From assembly GCA_963742315.1 (NCBI GenBank), contig CAVULE010000015.1:1-64000 (forward strand): a stretch of DNA of 64,000 nt, written 5' to 3'. The notes below the pieces were generated by a model. It was given only the letters and a program-made list of their open reading frames with translations, did no database searches and had not been told where the DNA came from. This document shows, in pieces, positions 1 through 7,496 of this stretch. How positions within the stretch are numbered: the first letter of the stretch is position 1; every line of letters starts with the position of its first letter. A program made the position numbers and the translations under genes. The stretch comes from AV69 sp963742315 (GTDB taxonomy: Bacteria; Verrucomicrobiota; Verrucomicrobiia; Chthoniobacterales; UBA10450).

Positions 1-24
1 CGCGATTCGATTACGCTTATCATG

Positions 25-136
25 GGGTCCTAACTTGGATCCTTGTAGTTTCGCGAGAAAAACAAAATGGCAACCCAAATCGGAGACGTGGCTAAAAGGA
101 ACGCGCCAAGCAATAGGCAAAAGATTGCAGCCTCGA
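25..136. repeat. Left arm of 112-bp inverted repeat
   Basis: The reverse complement of this stretch reappears at 2128-2239 with about three mismatches by eye. The two arms face each other across about 2 kb that holds a frameshifted exported protein and a methyltransferase. Each arm encodes the same hydrophobic peptide tail ending in FSRNYKDP. No transposase is visible between them. Confidence 0.85.
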
Positions 137-227
137 CCTCATCGCCGCTACCGGACTGAGGAACTTCCCACATGACCAAGAAAGCAGCCGGAAATGTACC
201 TGCCGGGAATATAATTTCTGTAGCCAA
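30..227 (-). CDS. Small predicted membrane protein, repeat-encoded
   Basis: This is a 65-aa open frame whose last 37 residues lie in the inverted-repeat arm. They form one strong hydrophobic segment (CLLLGAFLLATSPIWVAILFF) ending in a short basic tail, SRNYKDPS. The same tail is encoded by the other arm on the plus strand. The N-terminal parts of the two copies differ, so at least one copy is a chimera or relic. An internal ATG near 173 is an alternative start. I do not recognise a family. A one-helix membrane peptide is a reasonable description, but the frame could equally be debris of a longer gene. Confidence 0.3.
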   Translation of the reverse strand: MATEIIFPAGTFPAAFLVMWEVPQSGSGDEVEAAIFCLLLGAFLLATSPIWVAILFFSRNYKDPS

Positions 228-955
228 TCAGAGGCAACGCCAACGCAAAGGGGGATTTGATAAGACACCGAGAGCATCAACAACCGAATCTCGCCTTGCG
301 TTTCGTTGTTCGGCGTTGGAATATTCGGTCGCGAGTGCTGGCTTTCCGCGTGCCATAGCAATGACGTGAATAGTAGCGCGATTACCAGACGCTTTATGGC
401 AGATACGATAGTTAGATTGATGACCTTCTAAGTTTCAGGTTAACGATGGCGCTGTCACTGGTGACAATACCTGACATTAAGTCCGATATTGCCCTGCACG
501 CATCCTGGCCCCGGTCTGCGGGGTGCCGCTAAGTCATTACGACGTCAAGAGTCCCATTTCAGATTAAGCTCACCCTCGCCAGCGATGGCTGGTCTTGTTC
601 TCGTTAGGCCGCGGACTGTTCATAAACCACTGGCGGGGCTTCCAATGAAACGATTTGTTGTCGCAGCAATGCTTGCGTTGATCAACATACGTCCACTGCA
701 AGCCACGCTCGCACCTCGCTAGCTGCGGACTATAAACGTGTAAGCATTTGTCCTATATGTAGTCCGCGTACTGACTTTAGACTAACGAGGTGTAGGCATT
801 TGTCCTATATTGGGTCCGCGCGGTGGTTTTATTTGGGTAGCCCAAAGATAAATCACAACTTAGTTGGCGGTTGTTGCGTTATGTTCTTGAAGTAGTAGCG
901 TCCCGGAATGGCGGTATTGCGGGAAACTATCACGACACTAGAAAGGAACAATCCC
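228..955. other. Gene-poor stretch
   Basis: I see no convincing full gene here. A 25-codon frame at 645-722 (+) starts MKRFVVAAMLALI, like the beginning of an exported protein, but stops after TLAPR and may be a decayed N-terminus. The stretch also holds the pair of direct repeats at 738-820. The rest shows nothing I can name. Confidence 0.5.
738..820. repeat. Two 31-bp direct repeats, 52-bp period
   Basis: Copies at 738-768 and 790-820 share the core GCATTTGTCCTATAT followed by GTCCGCG, with a few differences. They lie about 140-190 bp upstream of the exported-protein gene that begins at 956, so they could be paired regulator sites. That role is inference. Confidence 0.7.
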
Positions 956-1269
956 ATGACTCCCAAGCTTTCAACTCAAACTCACATCAGAGACTGCGAA
1001 GTGGGGACCTTTATCAAAAAGCGGATGAGCAAATTTCTTTGCGCAGGAGTTGCGCTCTTTGTTATTTCTACCGGAGTAGTATGGGCCGCGGACGAGTCTG
1101 ACGGCGGATTCCTGCCAAACGCACGCATCGTTTCCACCGTCCGTCCGAACGGGCAGTTCATTTGGGTTAGCAGTGAAGGCTAATCAGGATGACGCGTTTT
1201 TCGCCGCGGTGGATGACAACACAGCAACTCTAACCGTGTCCACGATTGAGTTACCTTTGAATCAGTAGC
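956..1269 (+). pseudogene. Small exported protein, frameshifted
   Basis: The start at 956 has a good AAAGGA ribosome site 8-9 nt upstream. An internal methionine at 1025 begins a clear signal peptide (MSKFLCAGVALFVISTGVVWA, then ADESD), so the first 23 residues may be extra or the true start may be 1025. The frame stops at 1183 after WVSSEG. Removing one G from GAAGGCTAAT at about 1180 joins it to a second open frame that runs on as ANQDDAFFAAVDDNTATLTV and stops at 1269. The restored product would be about 104 residues. I do not recognise the family. The break is either a real inactivating mutation or a sequencing error. Confidence 0.6.
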
Positions 1270-1364
1270 TTCCGTCCCGCTCTGCGCGAGGCGTTTTCCG
1301 TGAACTGGGTTTGCGCTAAAAGCGCCGTAATTCGGCCACGCGCGGACGGTTAGCCCAGCACCAA

Positions 1365-2057
1365 ATGGCTATACCCCCCAAACTCCCCCTTGCTAGATTC
1401 AAGCAAAGTCTGACGGTGGTCGGACGCAATCTATCCAAGTCCTCGCTAATCCAGGTTCAGGCAGCGGTAAATTACCTGTGGGTCGGCAGGTGGATGGCCG
1501 ACCGCGGCTTCGTTTTTCCCGAACGAGTACCTGATCGCAACGACGTCTTCGTTTCAATCGCTCGGCGCGTAGCCGACAAGAAAATTCTTTACCTCGAGTT
1601 CGGGGTTGCCGCTGGTGAAACTATTCGGTGGTGGAGCTCGGCGCTCAAAAATCCCGGATCGAAATTGCATGGATTCGACAGCTTTGAAGGATTGCCCGAG
1701 GCAGCCGGGCCCTGGACGAAGGGCCAGTTTAGTACGGACGGCAAAGCGCCGAAAATCGACGATCCCCGGATTTCCTTTTATATAGGCCGATTTGATCAAA
1801 CCCTGCCCGCGTACCAACCGCCGCTGCACGATCAACTCGTGGTCAATCTCGACGCCGATCTTTACTCATCGACGATTTTTGTTTTGCGAACGCTCCGTCC
1901 CCACCTGAAATCGGGGACCTACGTTTACTTTGACGAGATGAATCATGTCGATCACGAACCGCGTGCCTTTGATGAATTCGTCGCGGAGTCCGGTCTAAAA
2001 TTTCGTCCGATCTGCGCTGATCGCACGCTTGCATACGTCGCGTTTGAGATCGCGTAG
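1365..2057 (+). CDS. TylF-like class I SAM O-methyltransferase
   Basis: This 230-residue protein fits the macrocin O-methyltransferase (TylF) family, which methylates hydroxyls on sugars or secondary metabolites using S-adenosylmethionine. The SAM-binding motif is LEFGVAAGETIRWW (about 77-90). It is followed by HGFDSFEGLPE (102-112), LDADLYSST (162-170), which carries the family's metal-binding Asp, and YVYFDEM (186-192). No sugar or antibiotic cluster lies nearby, so the substrate cannot be stated. The gene sits alone between the two inverted-repeat arms, which suggests it may have moved as cargo. The family call is firm; the substrate is unknown. Confidence 0.85.
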   Translation: MAIPPKLPLARFKQSLTVVGRNLSKSSLIQVQAAVNYLWVGRWMADRGFVFPERVPDRNDVFVSIARRVADKKILYLEFGVAAGETIRWWSSALKNPGSKLHGFDSFEGLPEAAGPWTKGQFSTDGKAPKIDDPRISFYIGRFDQTLPAYQPPLHDQLVVNLDADLYSSTIFVLRTLRPHLKSGTYVYFDEMNHVDHEPRAFDEFVAESGLKFRPICADRTLAYVAFEIA

Positions 2058-2117
2058 TGGAGGCTCCGAAGATTGCCAGGTAAAAAAAACGCCACACACG
2101 TGCTGTTCAGCTCCTTC

Positions 2118-2234
2118 ATGCAAGCGATCGAGGCTGGAATCTTTTGCCTATTGCTTGGCGCGTTCCTTTTAGCGACGTCTCCGATTTGGGTTGCCATTTT
2201 GTTTTTCTCGCGAAACTACAAGGATCCAAATTAG
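2118..2234 (+). CDS. Small predicted membrane peptide in right repeat arm
   Basis: A 38-codon frame from ATG 2118 (or 44 codons from GTG 2100) encodes the same hydrophobic segment and FSRNYKDPN tail as the minus-strand frame at the left window edge. There is no clear ribosome site. It lies 60 nt after the methyltransferase stop on the same strand, so it would be co-transcribed. It may be a real one-helix peptide or simply the part of an ancestral gene captured by the inverted repeat. Confidence 0.3.
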   Translation: MQAIEAGIFCLLLGAFLLATSPIWVAILFFSRNYKDPN

Positions 2235-2239
2235 GACCC
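2128..2239. repeat. Right arm of 112-bp inverted repeat
   Basis: Inverted partner of 25-136, differing at about three positions. It begins within the small membrane-peptide frame and ends just after its stop codon. Homology stops abruptly on both sides. Confidence 0.85.
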
Positions 2240-2660
2240 GGCTATGTTTAGGCTCAATTCGAGCGGAGACTAGAGCAGAGTTTGCGTTGGCGCATCGCGC
2301 GGAAAGAGGATGCCGCATTCGAGCAAGCATTCGCAAAAGCGGCGCCGTAAAAGCAATACCGAATCAGAGGCAACACCAATGAATCGACGTCAGCATCCGG
2401 GAATTCCTCGGGATTCCGCAGCCAGCCAAGATGCCCGAAATGAAGTCAGTTCACCCGCGGTAATAGGGATGTTTGATTCGCGCCATCGCTCACCCTGCGG
2501 GCTTTGTCCATCTCGCACCGTTCCCCTTGCTCGATTCTCGCCGCGGCGAGTAAACTTTTTTGATTAACCGCGCGATCAACTTCGGAGGAGATGGTAATGC
2601 TGGGAGACAAGCAACGGACGGGGCCGCCGCTACACTGAATTGCGGAAAGACGATCTGGTT
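2240..2660. other. Intergenic, nothing recognised
   Basis: The open frames here have no coding-like composition or recognisable motif. A short match, AATCAGAGGCAAC, recurs at about 227 and 2363 in direct orientation, which may be chance. Confidence 0.5.
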
Positions 2661-2716
2661 CGCAAAAGAAAAACGCGCCTCCTGTTCCGTTGTCACGGAA
2701 ACAAAGAGGCGCGTTG
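2661..2716 (-). terminator. Rho-independent terminator
   Basis: On the minus strand a long hairpin with outer stem AACGCGCCTC / GAGGCGCGTT and an inner TTTCCG / CGGAA stem is followed directly by a T-rich run (TTTTTCTTTT). It lies about 20 nt past the stop of the exported-protein gene at 2737-3066 and is well placed to end its transcript. Confidence 0.85.
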
Positions 2717-2736
2717 AAGTGGACTAGATTACCCTC

Positions 2737-3066
2737 TTAATCCGCGTCCAGCACCACTCGGTCGACCATCATGTCGTCGCCCGCACCGACGTAGTGCACA
2801 TGTACGGGAACACCAACTCTCACCCGCGTACGCACAGTATCCTCATCAAGCTCTTTGCCGCTTTTGGTTACGTAAACGACCTTTTTCCCAAAGCGGTAGT
2901 GCCGCGGACCGGCTGTTTCTTTGAGCACAATGCTGCTGCCAGGCATGTACTCGGTAATGGTGCCGTTGCCCTCAGTGGTTGTAGTAGTGGTCGTGGTTTC
3001 CGACACTTGGGCCCACGCGAACGGTGCGGCCAATCCTAATGCGATGCATAGTATAACTTTTTTCAT
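2737..3066 (-). CDS. Small exported protein with Thr run
   Basis: This 109-residue protein has a clean signal peptide (MKKVILCIALGLAAPFAWA, cut before QVSE). An eight-Thr run follows, then a compact basic/beta-rich domain with the segments YRFGKKVVYVTKSGKELDE and VGVPVHVHYVGAGDD. It should be secreted or periplasmic. An AAGAGAAAT purine run sits just upstream of the ATG. It appears monocistronic with its own strong terminator. I cannot name a function. The 'VGVPVHVHYVG' strand pattern resembles small OB-like or DUF5666-type exported domains, but that is only an impression. Confidence 0.8.
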   Translation of the reverse strand: MKKVILCIALGLAAPFAWAQVSETTTTTTTTEGNGTITEYMPGSSIVLKETAGPRHYRFGKKVVYVTKSGKELDEDTVRTRVRVGVPVHVHYVGAGDDMMVDRVVLDAD

Positions 3067-3357
3067 ATTTCTCTTTCTTATTGTAATTACTGTTATTTAA
3101 GTTCGCTTCCCATCGGCCCGGTGGACGTAGGTGTAACGCAGTAAGCTCAGCACCAGCGGGATCTGGGATGGCCCATCTTACCCCGGGGCGGCACAGGGTG
3201 AATTCTCGGTTAACCGGGGGAAAAGGAGCGCCTGTATTTGCTCGGTCGCTTGTAGAGTGCCCGATGGAATCAATCGTGGGCAAGTTACGCTCTCGCCCTT
3301 CATCGCGTGCCCGTTCTGTTCTTGCAAATCGCGACGGAATTTGCCACCATCGCCAGC

Positions 3358-3654
3358 ATGCTTTCTCCCTCGCAGCCGATACCACGAAGCGTAGAAGATA
3401 AGCTCGCAACTTTGCGACGGCTCGATCGAAGCCGAGCATGGAACTCCCTCGACGACCAGCTCTACTGCACCATCTGCAAAAATGTTATCTCGGGCCGCCA
3501 GATTGCAGTGGTAGGCGGCACTAATGGCCTACGCGCTTTGCATCTCAAATGCTCCACGCCCGGTTGCTTTTCCACTCCGGCTGACTGGCTCTTGCCCGTT
3601 AAACCTGACACTGTCCGCGAAATTGACATCCTTTTTCGCGATAACGGCGCCTGA
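3358..3654 (+). CDS. Small Cys-rich protein, possible zinc ribbon
   Basis: From ATG 3358 the product is 98 residues (MLSPSQPIPRSVEDK...). An upstream in-frame ATG at 3307 would add 17 residues of poor quality. Two cysteine pairs, YCTIC (about 36-40) and KCSTPGC (about 65-71), separated by a beta-rich stretch, look like a zinc-ribbon knuckle pair. The C-terminal half reads like a short acidic tail (DTVREIDILFRD). No enzymatic motif is visible and no operon partner is clear. A regulatory or nucleic-acid-binding role is possible but not shown. Confidence 0.6.
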   Translation: MLSPSQPIPRSVEDKLATLRRLDRSRAWNSLDDQLYCTICKNVISGRQIAVVGGTNGLRALHLKCSTPGCFSTPADWLLPVKPDTVREIDILFRDNGA

Positions 3655-3671
3655 ACCTCCTGATTGCTAGG

Positions 3672-3813
3672 GCCGATGATTTGTCGACAGCATTTCTTTC
3701 GCTGGAAAGAGACGCGATACGGTCAAAAGGCGCTAACGGGAACGCGACGCGTCAGAACGTCGCCGAGGGTACGTCCATAAATTTAGGGACAAAGGTGTCG
3801 GTGCGAGTTTTAT
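3672..3813 (+). pseudogene. Relic of recurring small protein (copy 1)
   Basis: Read from about 3672 the frame gives ADDLSTAFLSLERDA, then a degenerate tail. The DNA from 3672 to about 3735 matches, with few changes, the minus-strand copy at 10098-10170 (ADDLLTAFLSLKRDA). The frame has no start codon and runs without homology into the next copy, so it is most likely a decayed fragment. The motif resembles the (K/R)xxxDELLxAFxELE segment in the neighbouring frame. Confidence 0.4.
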
Positions 3814-4320
3814 TTGTTCTTCAAAGATCCCGACGATTACGAAGTGGAGATCGCGTTCTGGCGCTGGATCGTTGATGCGCACAAAAACGATGGCAAACGC
3901 TACATCATCCAATCTGACGAGCTGCTGAGCGCGTTCCCGGAGCTGGAGCGAGTTTTCGCCGGTCCAATACGGTTGTACGCCGGGGGCTTCAAAGCACCGG
4001 CGTGCAACTCTTTATCCTTTTTAGTGGCTGCCCGTGGTGTCAGTGCCGCCCTGGGTGGATTTGGATTTGCCCTCAAAACCGCCGCCACCTTTGACGTCTT
4101 TTACGGGCTTCAGGTCACGAATTATGGCGTCCTTTATGTCTCTTTTGACTCGGCGCCAAGCGGATCGAACTACATCGATGTTTGGGATTTGTGTCTTCAT
4201 GCTCAAACCGCCTCCACAATTATTTCGTCGCAACCTTTTAGCGACGAATCCCGACGAGAGCAAGCCGAAAAGTTGTTTGATCGCGTGCACAAAAGATGCA
4301 TGCATAACCGATCGCCTTGA
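3814..4320 (+). CDS. Small-protein family member (copy 2), probably decayed
   Basis: The frame starts at TTG 3814 and gives FFKDPDDYEVEIAFWRW...DGKRYIIQSDELLSAFPELERVFAG. Codons between about 3820 and 4010 have strong G/C third positions, so this part was once coding. The DGKR(Y/F)I..(D)ELL(S/T)AF..L motif is shared with copies at 3672 and 10063. After about residue 65 the codon pattern collapses, and the opposite strand carries a better-looking small gene (4021-4200), so the true gene probably ended near 4020. Function unknown. Confidence 0.35.
   Translation: MFFKDPDDYEVEIAFWRWIVDAHKNDGKRYIIQSDELLSAFPELERVFAGPIRLYAGGFKAPACNSLSFLVAARGVSAALGGFGFALKTAATFDVFYGLQVTNYGVLYVSFDSAPSGSNYIDVWDLCLHAQTASTIISSQPFSDESRREQAEKLFDRVHKRCMHNRSP
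4021..4200 (-). CDS. 59-aa peptide with double-Gly-like leader junction
   Basis: The ATG at 4200 follows a perfect GGAGG ribosome site 10 nt upstream, and the frame has typical codon use. The N-terminal half is charged and helical (MKTQIPNIDVVRSAW, then RDIKDAIIRDLKPVKDVK). It runs into GGGG and a short Ser/Thr/Gly-rich tail (FEGKSKSTQGGTDTTGSH). A helical leader ending in D-V-K-G-G before a small tail is the layout of double-glycine leader peptides (bacteriocin and RiPP precursors). No cysteine, modifying enzyme or peptidase-transporter is nearby, so the RiPP reading is speculative. A plain small hypothetical protein is the alternative. Confidence 0.45.
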   Translation of the reverse strand: MKTQIPNIDVVRSAWRRVKRDIKDAIIRDLKPVKDVKGGGGFEGKSKSTQGGTDTTGSH

Positions 4321-4344
4321 AAAAAAAGGCGAGCCATCAAACCC

Positions 4345-4518
4345 CATGGCGAACACACGGAATTTGTCCTTACGCTGCGCCACCTATTTAATGGTATCCG
4401 TTCTTTTGATTAATTTGCGCAATAGCGCGTCCGCCGGTGAGCACGTTTTAAGTTAAGGCGCGCCGCTGCCTGCCGTCGGGTTGTCCAATCCAAAAGTACG
4501 ACGCGCGACGGTGTCGAT
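4345..4518. repeat. Dispersed 171-174 bp direct repeat, copy 1
   Basis: It matches 7828-7998 in the same orientation at roughly 85 percent by eye. The copy lies 43 nt past the galactokinase stop. On the minus strand it reads partly as RRTFGLDNPTAGSGA before losing frame, so it may derive from the 3' end of a gene. Confidence 0.8.
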
Positions 4519-4561
4519 AGGGCTTGGTGGTTACGCGCCGCCGATCTTCGCAAACTCGCAC

Positions 4562-5665
4562 TCAGTGAGCACCGTTCGCGATTCGTGAAATGACCACGCG
4601 CGGTATGATGCCACTCTCGTGTGTGTAACGCTCAGATAACTCTGCCGCGATATTTACGGCGGCAGAGCGTTGACAAAGAGTGATCGTCGCGCCACCGAAA
4701 CCGCCTCCGGTCAGACGCGCGCCAAGAACGCCTGGCAGCTGTTGCGCAATCGAGACGAGCAGATCGAGCTCCGGCGTGCTGTTCTCAAAATTCTTACGCG
4801 AACTTTCGTGTGACGCGTTCATCAACCCACCGAATCCCGGCCCATCTCCGACAGCAAGTAATTCCAAGGCGCGCAAAACGCGCTCGTTCTCCTCCACGAC
4901 GTGTGCAGCGCGACGCCGTAACAAATCGGGCAGGCCGCGCCGACTCGTGAGTGCGTCAGAAGTGACGTCACGCAGCGCGCTTACTTGCAGCGCGTCGGCG
5001 GCGGCGCGCGTTTCTCGGCGACGCGCATTGTATTCACCTTTCGTCAGCTCACGTTTTTTTCCCGACTCCGCGATGATAAGGGCTAATCCTTGAGGGAACG
5101 GAATCGCGCGCACTTCTTCGCTCCGACAATCGAAGAACACGAGGTGATCAGCGCGGCCAAAGAGTGAAGTGACTTGGTCGAGCAAGCCCGATCGTACACC
5201 AGCGAAGCGGTGCTCGGCGCGCTGACACGCCTTCGCAATTTCGAGCGAGCCAAGATTGCGCCCGTAAAGCTTGAGTAAAAACAGAGCGGTCGCCAATTCG
5301 AACGCAGCCGAACTCGATAATCCGCAACCCGCCGCAAGATCGCCGCTGACTTCAGCAGAGAATCCTTCGACTGGAATAGACAGCGCGATCAGTTCGTTGG
5401 CGACACCGAGCGCGTAGTTGGCCCAGCGATTTTCTTCGAGCGGGCGAAGTGCCGAGCGAGCGATCTCAACGTGACCCATTGTGCTCGATTCGATCGAAAT
5501 CATTCCGTCGTCGCGCTTCCGTCCGCGCACGGTCAGACCGCGATCAATGGCCGCGCCGAGCACAACGCCTTCGTTATAATCGGTATGATTGCCGAGCAAT
5601 TCGACGCGCCCTGGCGCATAGGCAGAGGCCGCCAGCGGCGAAACGTTTTTAGATTGGTTGCTCAT
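4562..5665 (-). CDS. galK: Galactokinase-type GHMP kinase
   Basis: It phosphorylates galactose C1 with ATP in the Leloir pathway, if the family assignment holds for substrate. The start is ATG 5665 (MSNQSKNVSP), giving 367 residues. The open frame extends 71 codons further upstream but that part is not protein-like. The galactokinase signature GRVELLGNHTDYNEG is at 20-34, the ATP loop GLSSSAA at 115-121, and the third GHMP motif LTGGGFGG near the C-terminus. The usual glutamate of GEHTDY is replaced by asparagine. No galT, galE or galM is adjacent, so the gene stands alone and could act on a related sugar. Direct repeat copy 1 follows the stop. Confidence 0.85.
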   Translation of the reverse strand: MSNQSKNVSPLAASAYAPGRVELLGNHTDYNEGVVLGAAIDRGLTVRGRKRDDGMISIESSTMGHVEIARSALRPLEENRWANYALGVANELIALSIPVEGFSAEVSGDLAAGCGLSSSAAFELATALFLLKLYGRNLGSLEIAKACQRAEHRFAGVRSGLLDQVTSLFGRADHLVFFDCRSEEVRAIPFPQGLALIIAESGKKRELTKGEYNARRRETRAAADALQVSALRDVTSDALTSRRGLPDLLRRRAAHVVEENERVLRALELLAVGDGPGFGGLMNASHESSRKNFENSTPELDLLVSIAQQLPGVLGARLTGGGFGGATITLCQRSAAVNIAAELSERYTHESGIIPRVVISRIANGAH

Positions 5666-5882
5666 GAGAGGGCTGCTCGAAACTTCGCGGTGGCAGGAAT
5701 ATGCGTTTGGATTGCTTAGGAAAGTATATACGAAACGAGCCGCAATTCGCGGGCAAGAGCAATCCCCCAGCCGTCTCGACGTGGGCAGAACAACGTCAGG
5801 ATTGGCCGTCGGACTCATACGACGACGAGTATCTGGATTAATGCAATTTGGAAGCCGCGCAGCTTTAACGATTCGCAACCAA

Positions 5883-6480
5883 CTATGGCGCAGGTTTGCT
5901 GAGGGCGACTTGGTCGCTCACTTTCGGTACAGCCGTAGTAAGAGCTTCGATCTGCTTCTGCTGCTGTGCAATAATCTCCTCCTGCTTCGCCACAGTAGAG
6001 TCTAATTTGCTGACCATCGCTGCTTGCTCCTGCATTTTGTGCTCTTGGTTAATTCTTTTGTGCTCTTTTAGGAACTCATTGAGCAACGTCGCGTTCACCG
6101 CTTCGTATCGGACAGCGATGATTTTTCCGTCATCATCGCGAACCACTAAATCAGAATTCACGTTCTCTACTTGCTCTGCCACCAGGCCAAACTGCGAGGA
6201 TGCCATCTGGATCAAGCTCGTGCTTGTAGCGAAAGGTAACTGGCTTGAGTGCAAGAATCGTTTCGCTCGCGCAATCCATAGGCTTAATCGCTTCCTTGAA
6301 TCGAGCAGAAGAGGCAGTGACGCCAAGTTTCCCGGATGAGTTAACTACGACCTGAGTGTCGGTAACTGCCACACCAGACATGCCGGCGATAAACGTCCCA
6401 TTCTGCGTTCCTTCTTTGCCGATGCGAATCTTGTTAGCTTCGCCCGTCGTACCTGGAGCGCCAATGTCGCTGTTCCGCCA
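5883..6480 (-). pseudogene. Tail-fibre-type protein with S74 chaperone domain, broken
   Basis: Two frames together spell the C-terminus of a phage-tail-fibre-like or surface repeat protein ending in a self-cleaving S74 intramolecular chaperone. The upstream frame reads GTTGEANKIRIGKEGTQNGT, GKLGVTASSARFKEAIKPMD and ILALKPVTFRYKHELDPDGI. A one-base shift at about 6205 moves it to SQFGLVAEQVE, VRYEAVNATLLNEFLKEH and a coiled-coil tail (about 90 residues) ending in SKPAP at 5883. Upstream of about 6480 further shifts destroy the frame. Such proteins trimerise and the S74 part is released. This copy looks dead, lying just downstream of the FN3 gene on the same strand. Confidence 0.7.
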
Positions 6481-6612
6481 ACCTCGGGAGCAAGCTGAGT
6501 AAGCGCGCTGCTAGAATCGGAGTTAATGAACGCGTTTGCGCGGCTCTCCCATTCGTCGTTGAGATCTCGTGTCTGAAGGTGAGTAACAGAACCGGCAGCG
6601 GTTGGCTAGGCA

Positions 6613-7476
6613 TCAACCGGGCCAGCGTTTTGCCGCGTCGGCTGTTGACGAGGTAATCAGGAAGTTGGCGTAGGCGAAGGACGCCGATGATGGCCCTTCC
6701 CATGTTTCTTCTTTGGCGTCGGTGTCGGCGTAGCTCGTCGGCGTAGCTGTCGCGTCTGGGGTTGAAGTTGGGGTTGGCGTGGGAGCGGGCGTTGGGGTTG
6801 GAGTCGGCGTGGCTGTCGGAGCAGGAGTCGGCGTTGGCGTTGGAGAAGGAACGGGCGTCACTATTGGCGAAGCTGTCGGTGTCGGCGTGGGTGTTGGCGA
6901 AGGAGCCGGTGTCACGATCGGACTCGGTGTAGGTGTTGGTGTTGGTGTTGGTGTTGGTGTTGGTGTTGGTGTTGGTGTTGGTGTTGGTGTTGGTGTTGGT
7001 GTTGGTGTTGGTGTTGGTGTTGGTGTTGGTGTCGGTGTTGGTGTTGGTGTTGGTGTTGGTGTTGGTGTTGGTGTCGGCGTTGGGGTAGGCGTTGGTGTCG
7101 GCGTCGGGGTTGGTGTCGGAGTAGGAGTGGGCGACGCTCCCGGCGTGGATTTCATCACCACGTTCGAGTCAGAACTTTCAAGACTTCCTTTGTACGCCGC
7201 TACCGTATAGTAATACGCACTGCCAGCAGGAGGTGCTACGACGGTTGCACTCGTTCCTGTTCCTACGAAATCGGCATGCTGGCTGTAGTTTCCGGTGCTT
7301 GTTCCATAATAGACTCGATAGCCATCAATATTTGGGCTTGAAGGGCTAGCCTGCCACGTCAACGTCAATGTGGTTGCAGCCGCCGCCTTCTGGAGGAGGA
7401 GTCCGGTGCATAGCAACACAGATGCTGTAAAGGCGGCCCCGTGCAAGATTCTACTGCGTATTACTGCGAACCTCAC
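6613..7476 (-). CDS. Exported FN3 protein with long Thr-Pro repeat
   Basis: The N-terminus is a signal peptide (hydrophobic AAFTASVLLCTGLLL, then AAAA). One fibronectin type III domain follows at about 35-110 (LTLTWQASPSSPNIDGYRVYYG, YYYTVAAYKGSLESSDSN). After it comes an unusually long (TP)n linker. The annotated C-terminus is probably wrong: shifting one base near 6725 gives TPTPTPKKKHGKGHHRRPSP and a stop at 6657-6659. A basic tail of that kind fits the end of a secreted protein better than the present frame. It likely displays or anchors a surface domain. The frameshift may be real or an assembly error in the repeat. Confidence 0.65.
   Translation of the reverse strand: MRFAVIRSRILHGAAFTASVLLCTGLLLQKAAAATTLTLTWQASPSSPNIDGYRVYYGTSTGNYSQHADFVGTGTSATVVAPPAGSAYYYTVAAYKGSLESSDSNVVMKSTPGASPTPTPTPTPTPTPTPTPTPTPTPTPTPTPTPTPTPTPTPTPTPTPTPTPTPTPTPTPTPTPTPTPTPTPSPIVTPAPSPTPTPTPTASPIVTPVPSPTPTPTPAPTATPTPTPTPAPTPTPTSTPDATATPTSYADTDAKEETWEGPSSASFAYANFLITSSTADAAKRWPG
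6924..7126. repeat. Hexanucleotide GGTGTT tandem repeat
   Basis: About 200 bp is dominated by GGTGTT units (AACACC on the coding strand, giving Thr-Pro), with near-perfect copies between about 6928 and 7075 and drifting GGCGTT/GGTGTC variants around. Because the unit is two codons, slippage changes linker length without changing frame. Confidence 0.9.
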
Positions 7477-7496
7477 GAAACGTTTTGTGCAGCTAA

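Noticed and set aside
2972..3439. 155-residue minus-strand frame beside the small exported protein
   Set aside because: It overlaps the start of the exported protein in another frame and has no recognisable motif or codon bias.
6924..7126. CRISPR-like array
   Set aside because: The repeat is a simple 6-bp tandem unit with no spacers and lies within a coding frame.
6779..7210. Plus-strand frame of Val-Gly repeats
   Set aside because: It is the complement of the Thr-Pro repeat of the FN3 gene, which has the signal peptide and domain.
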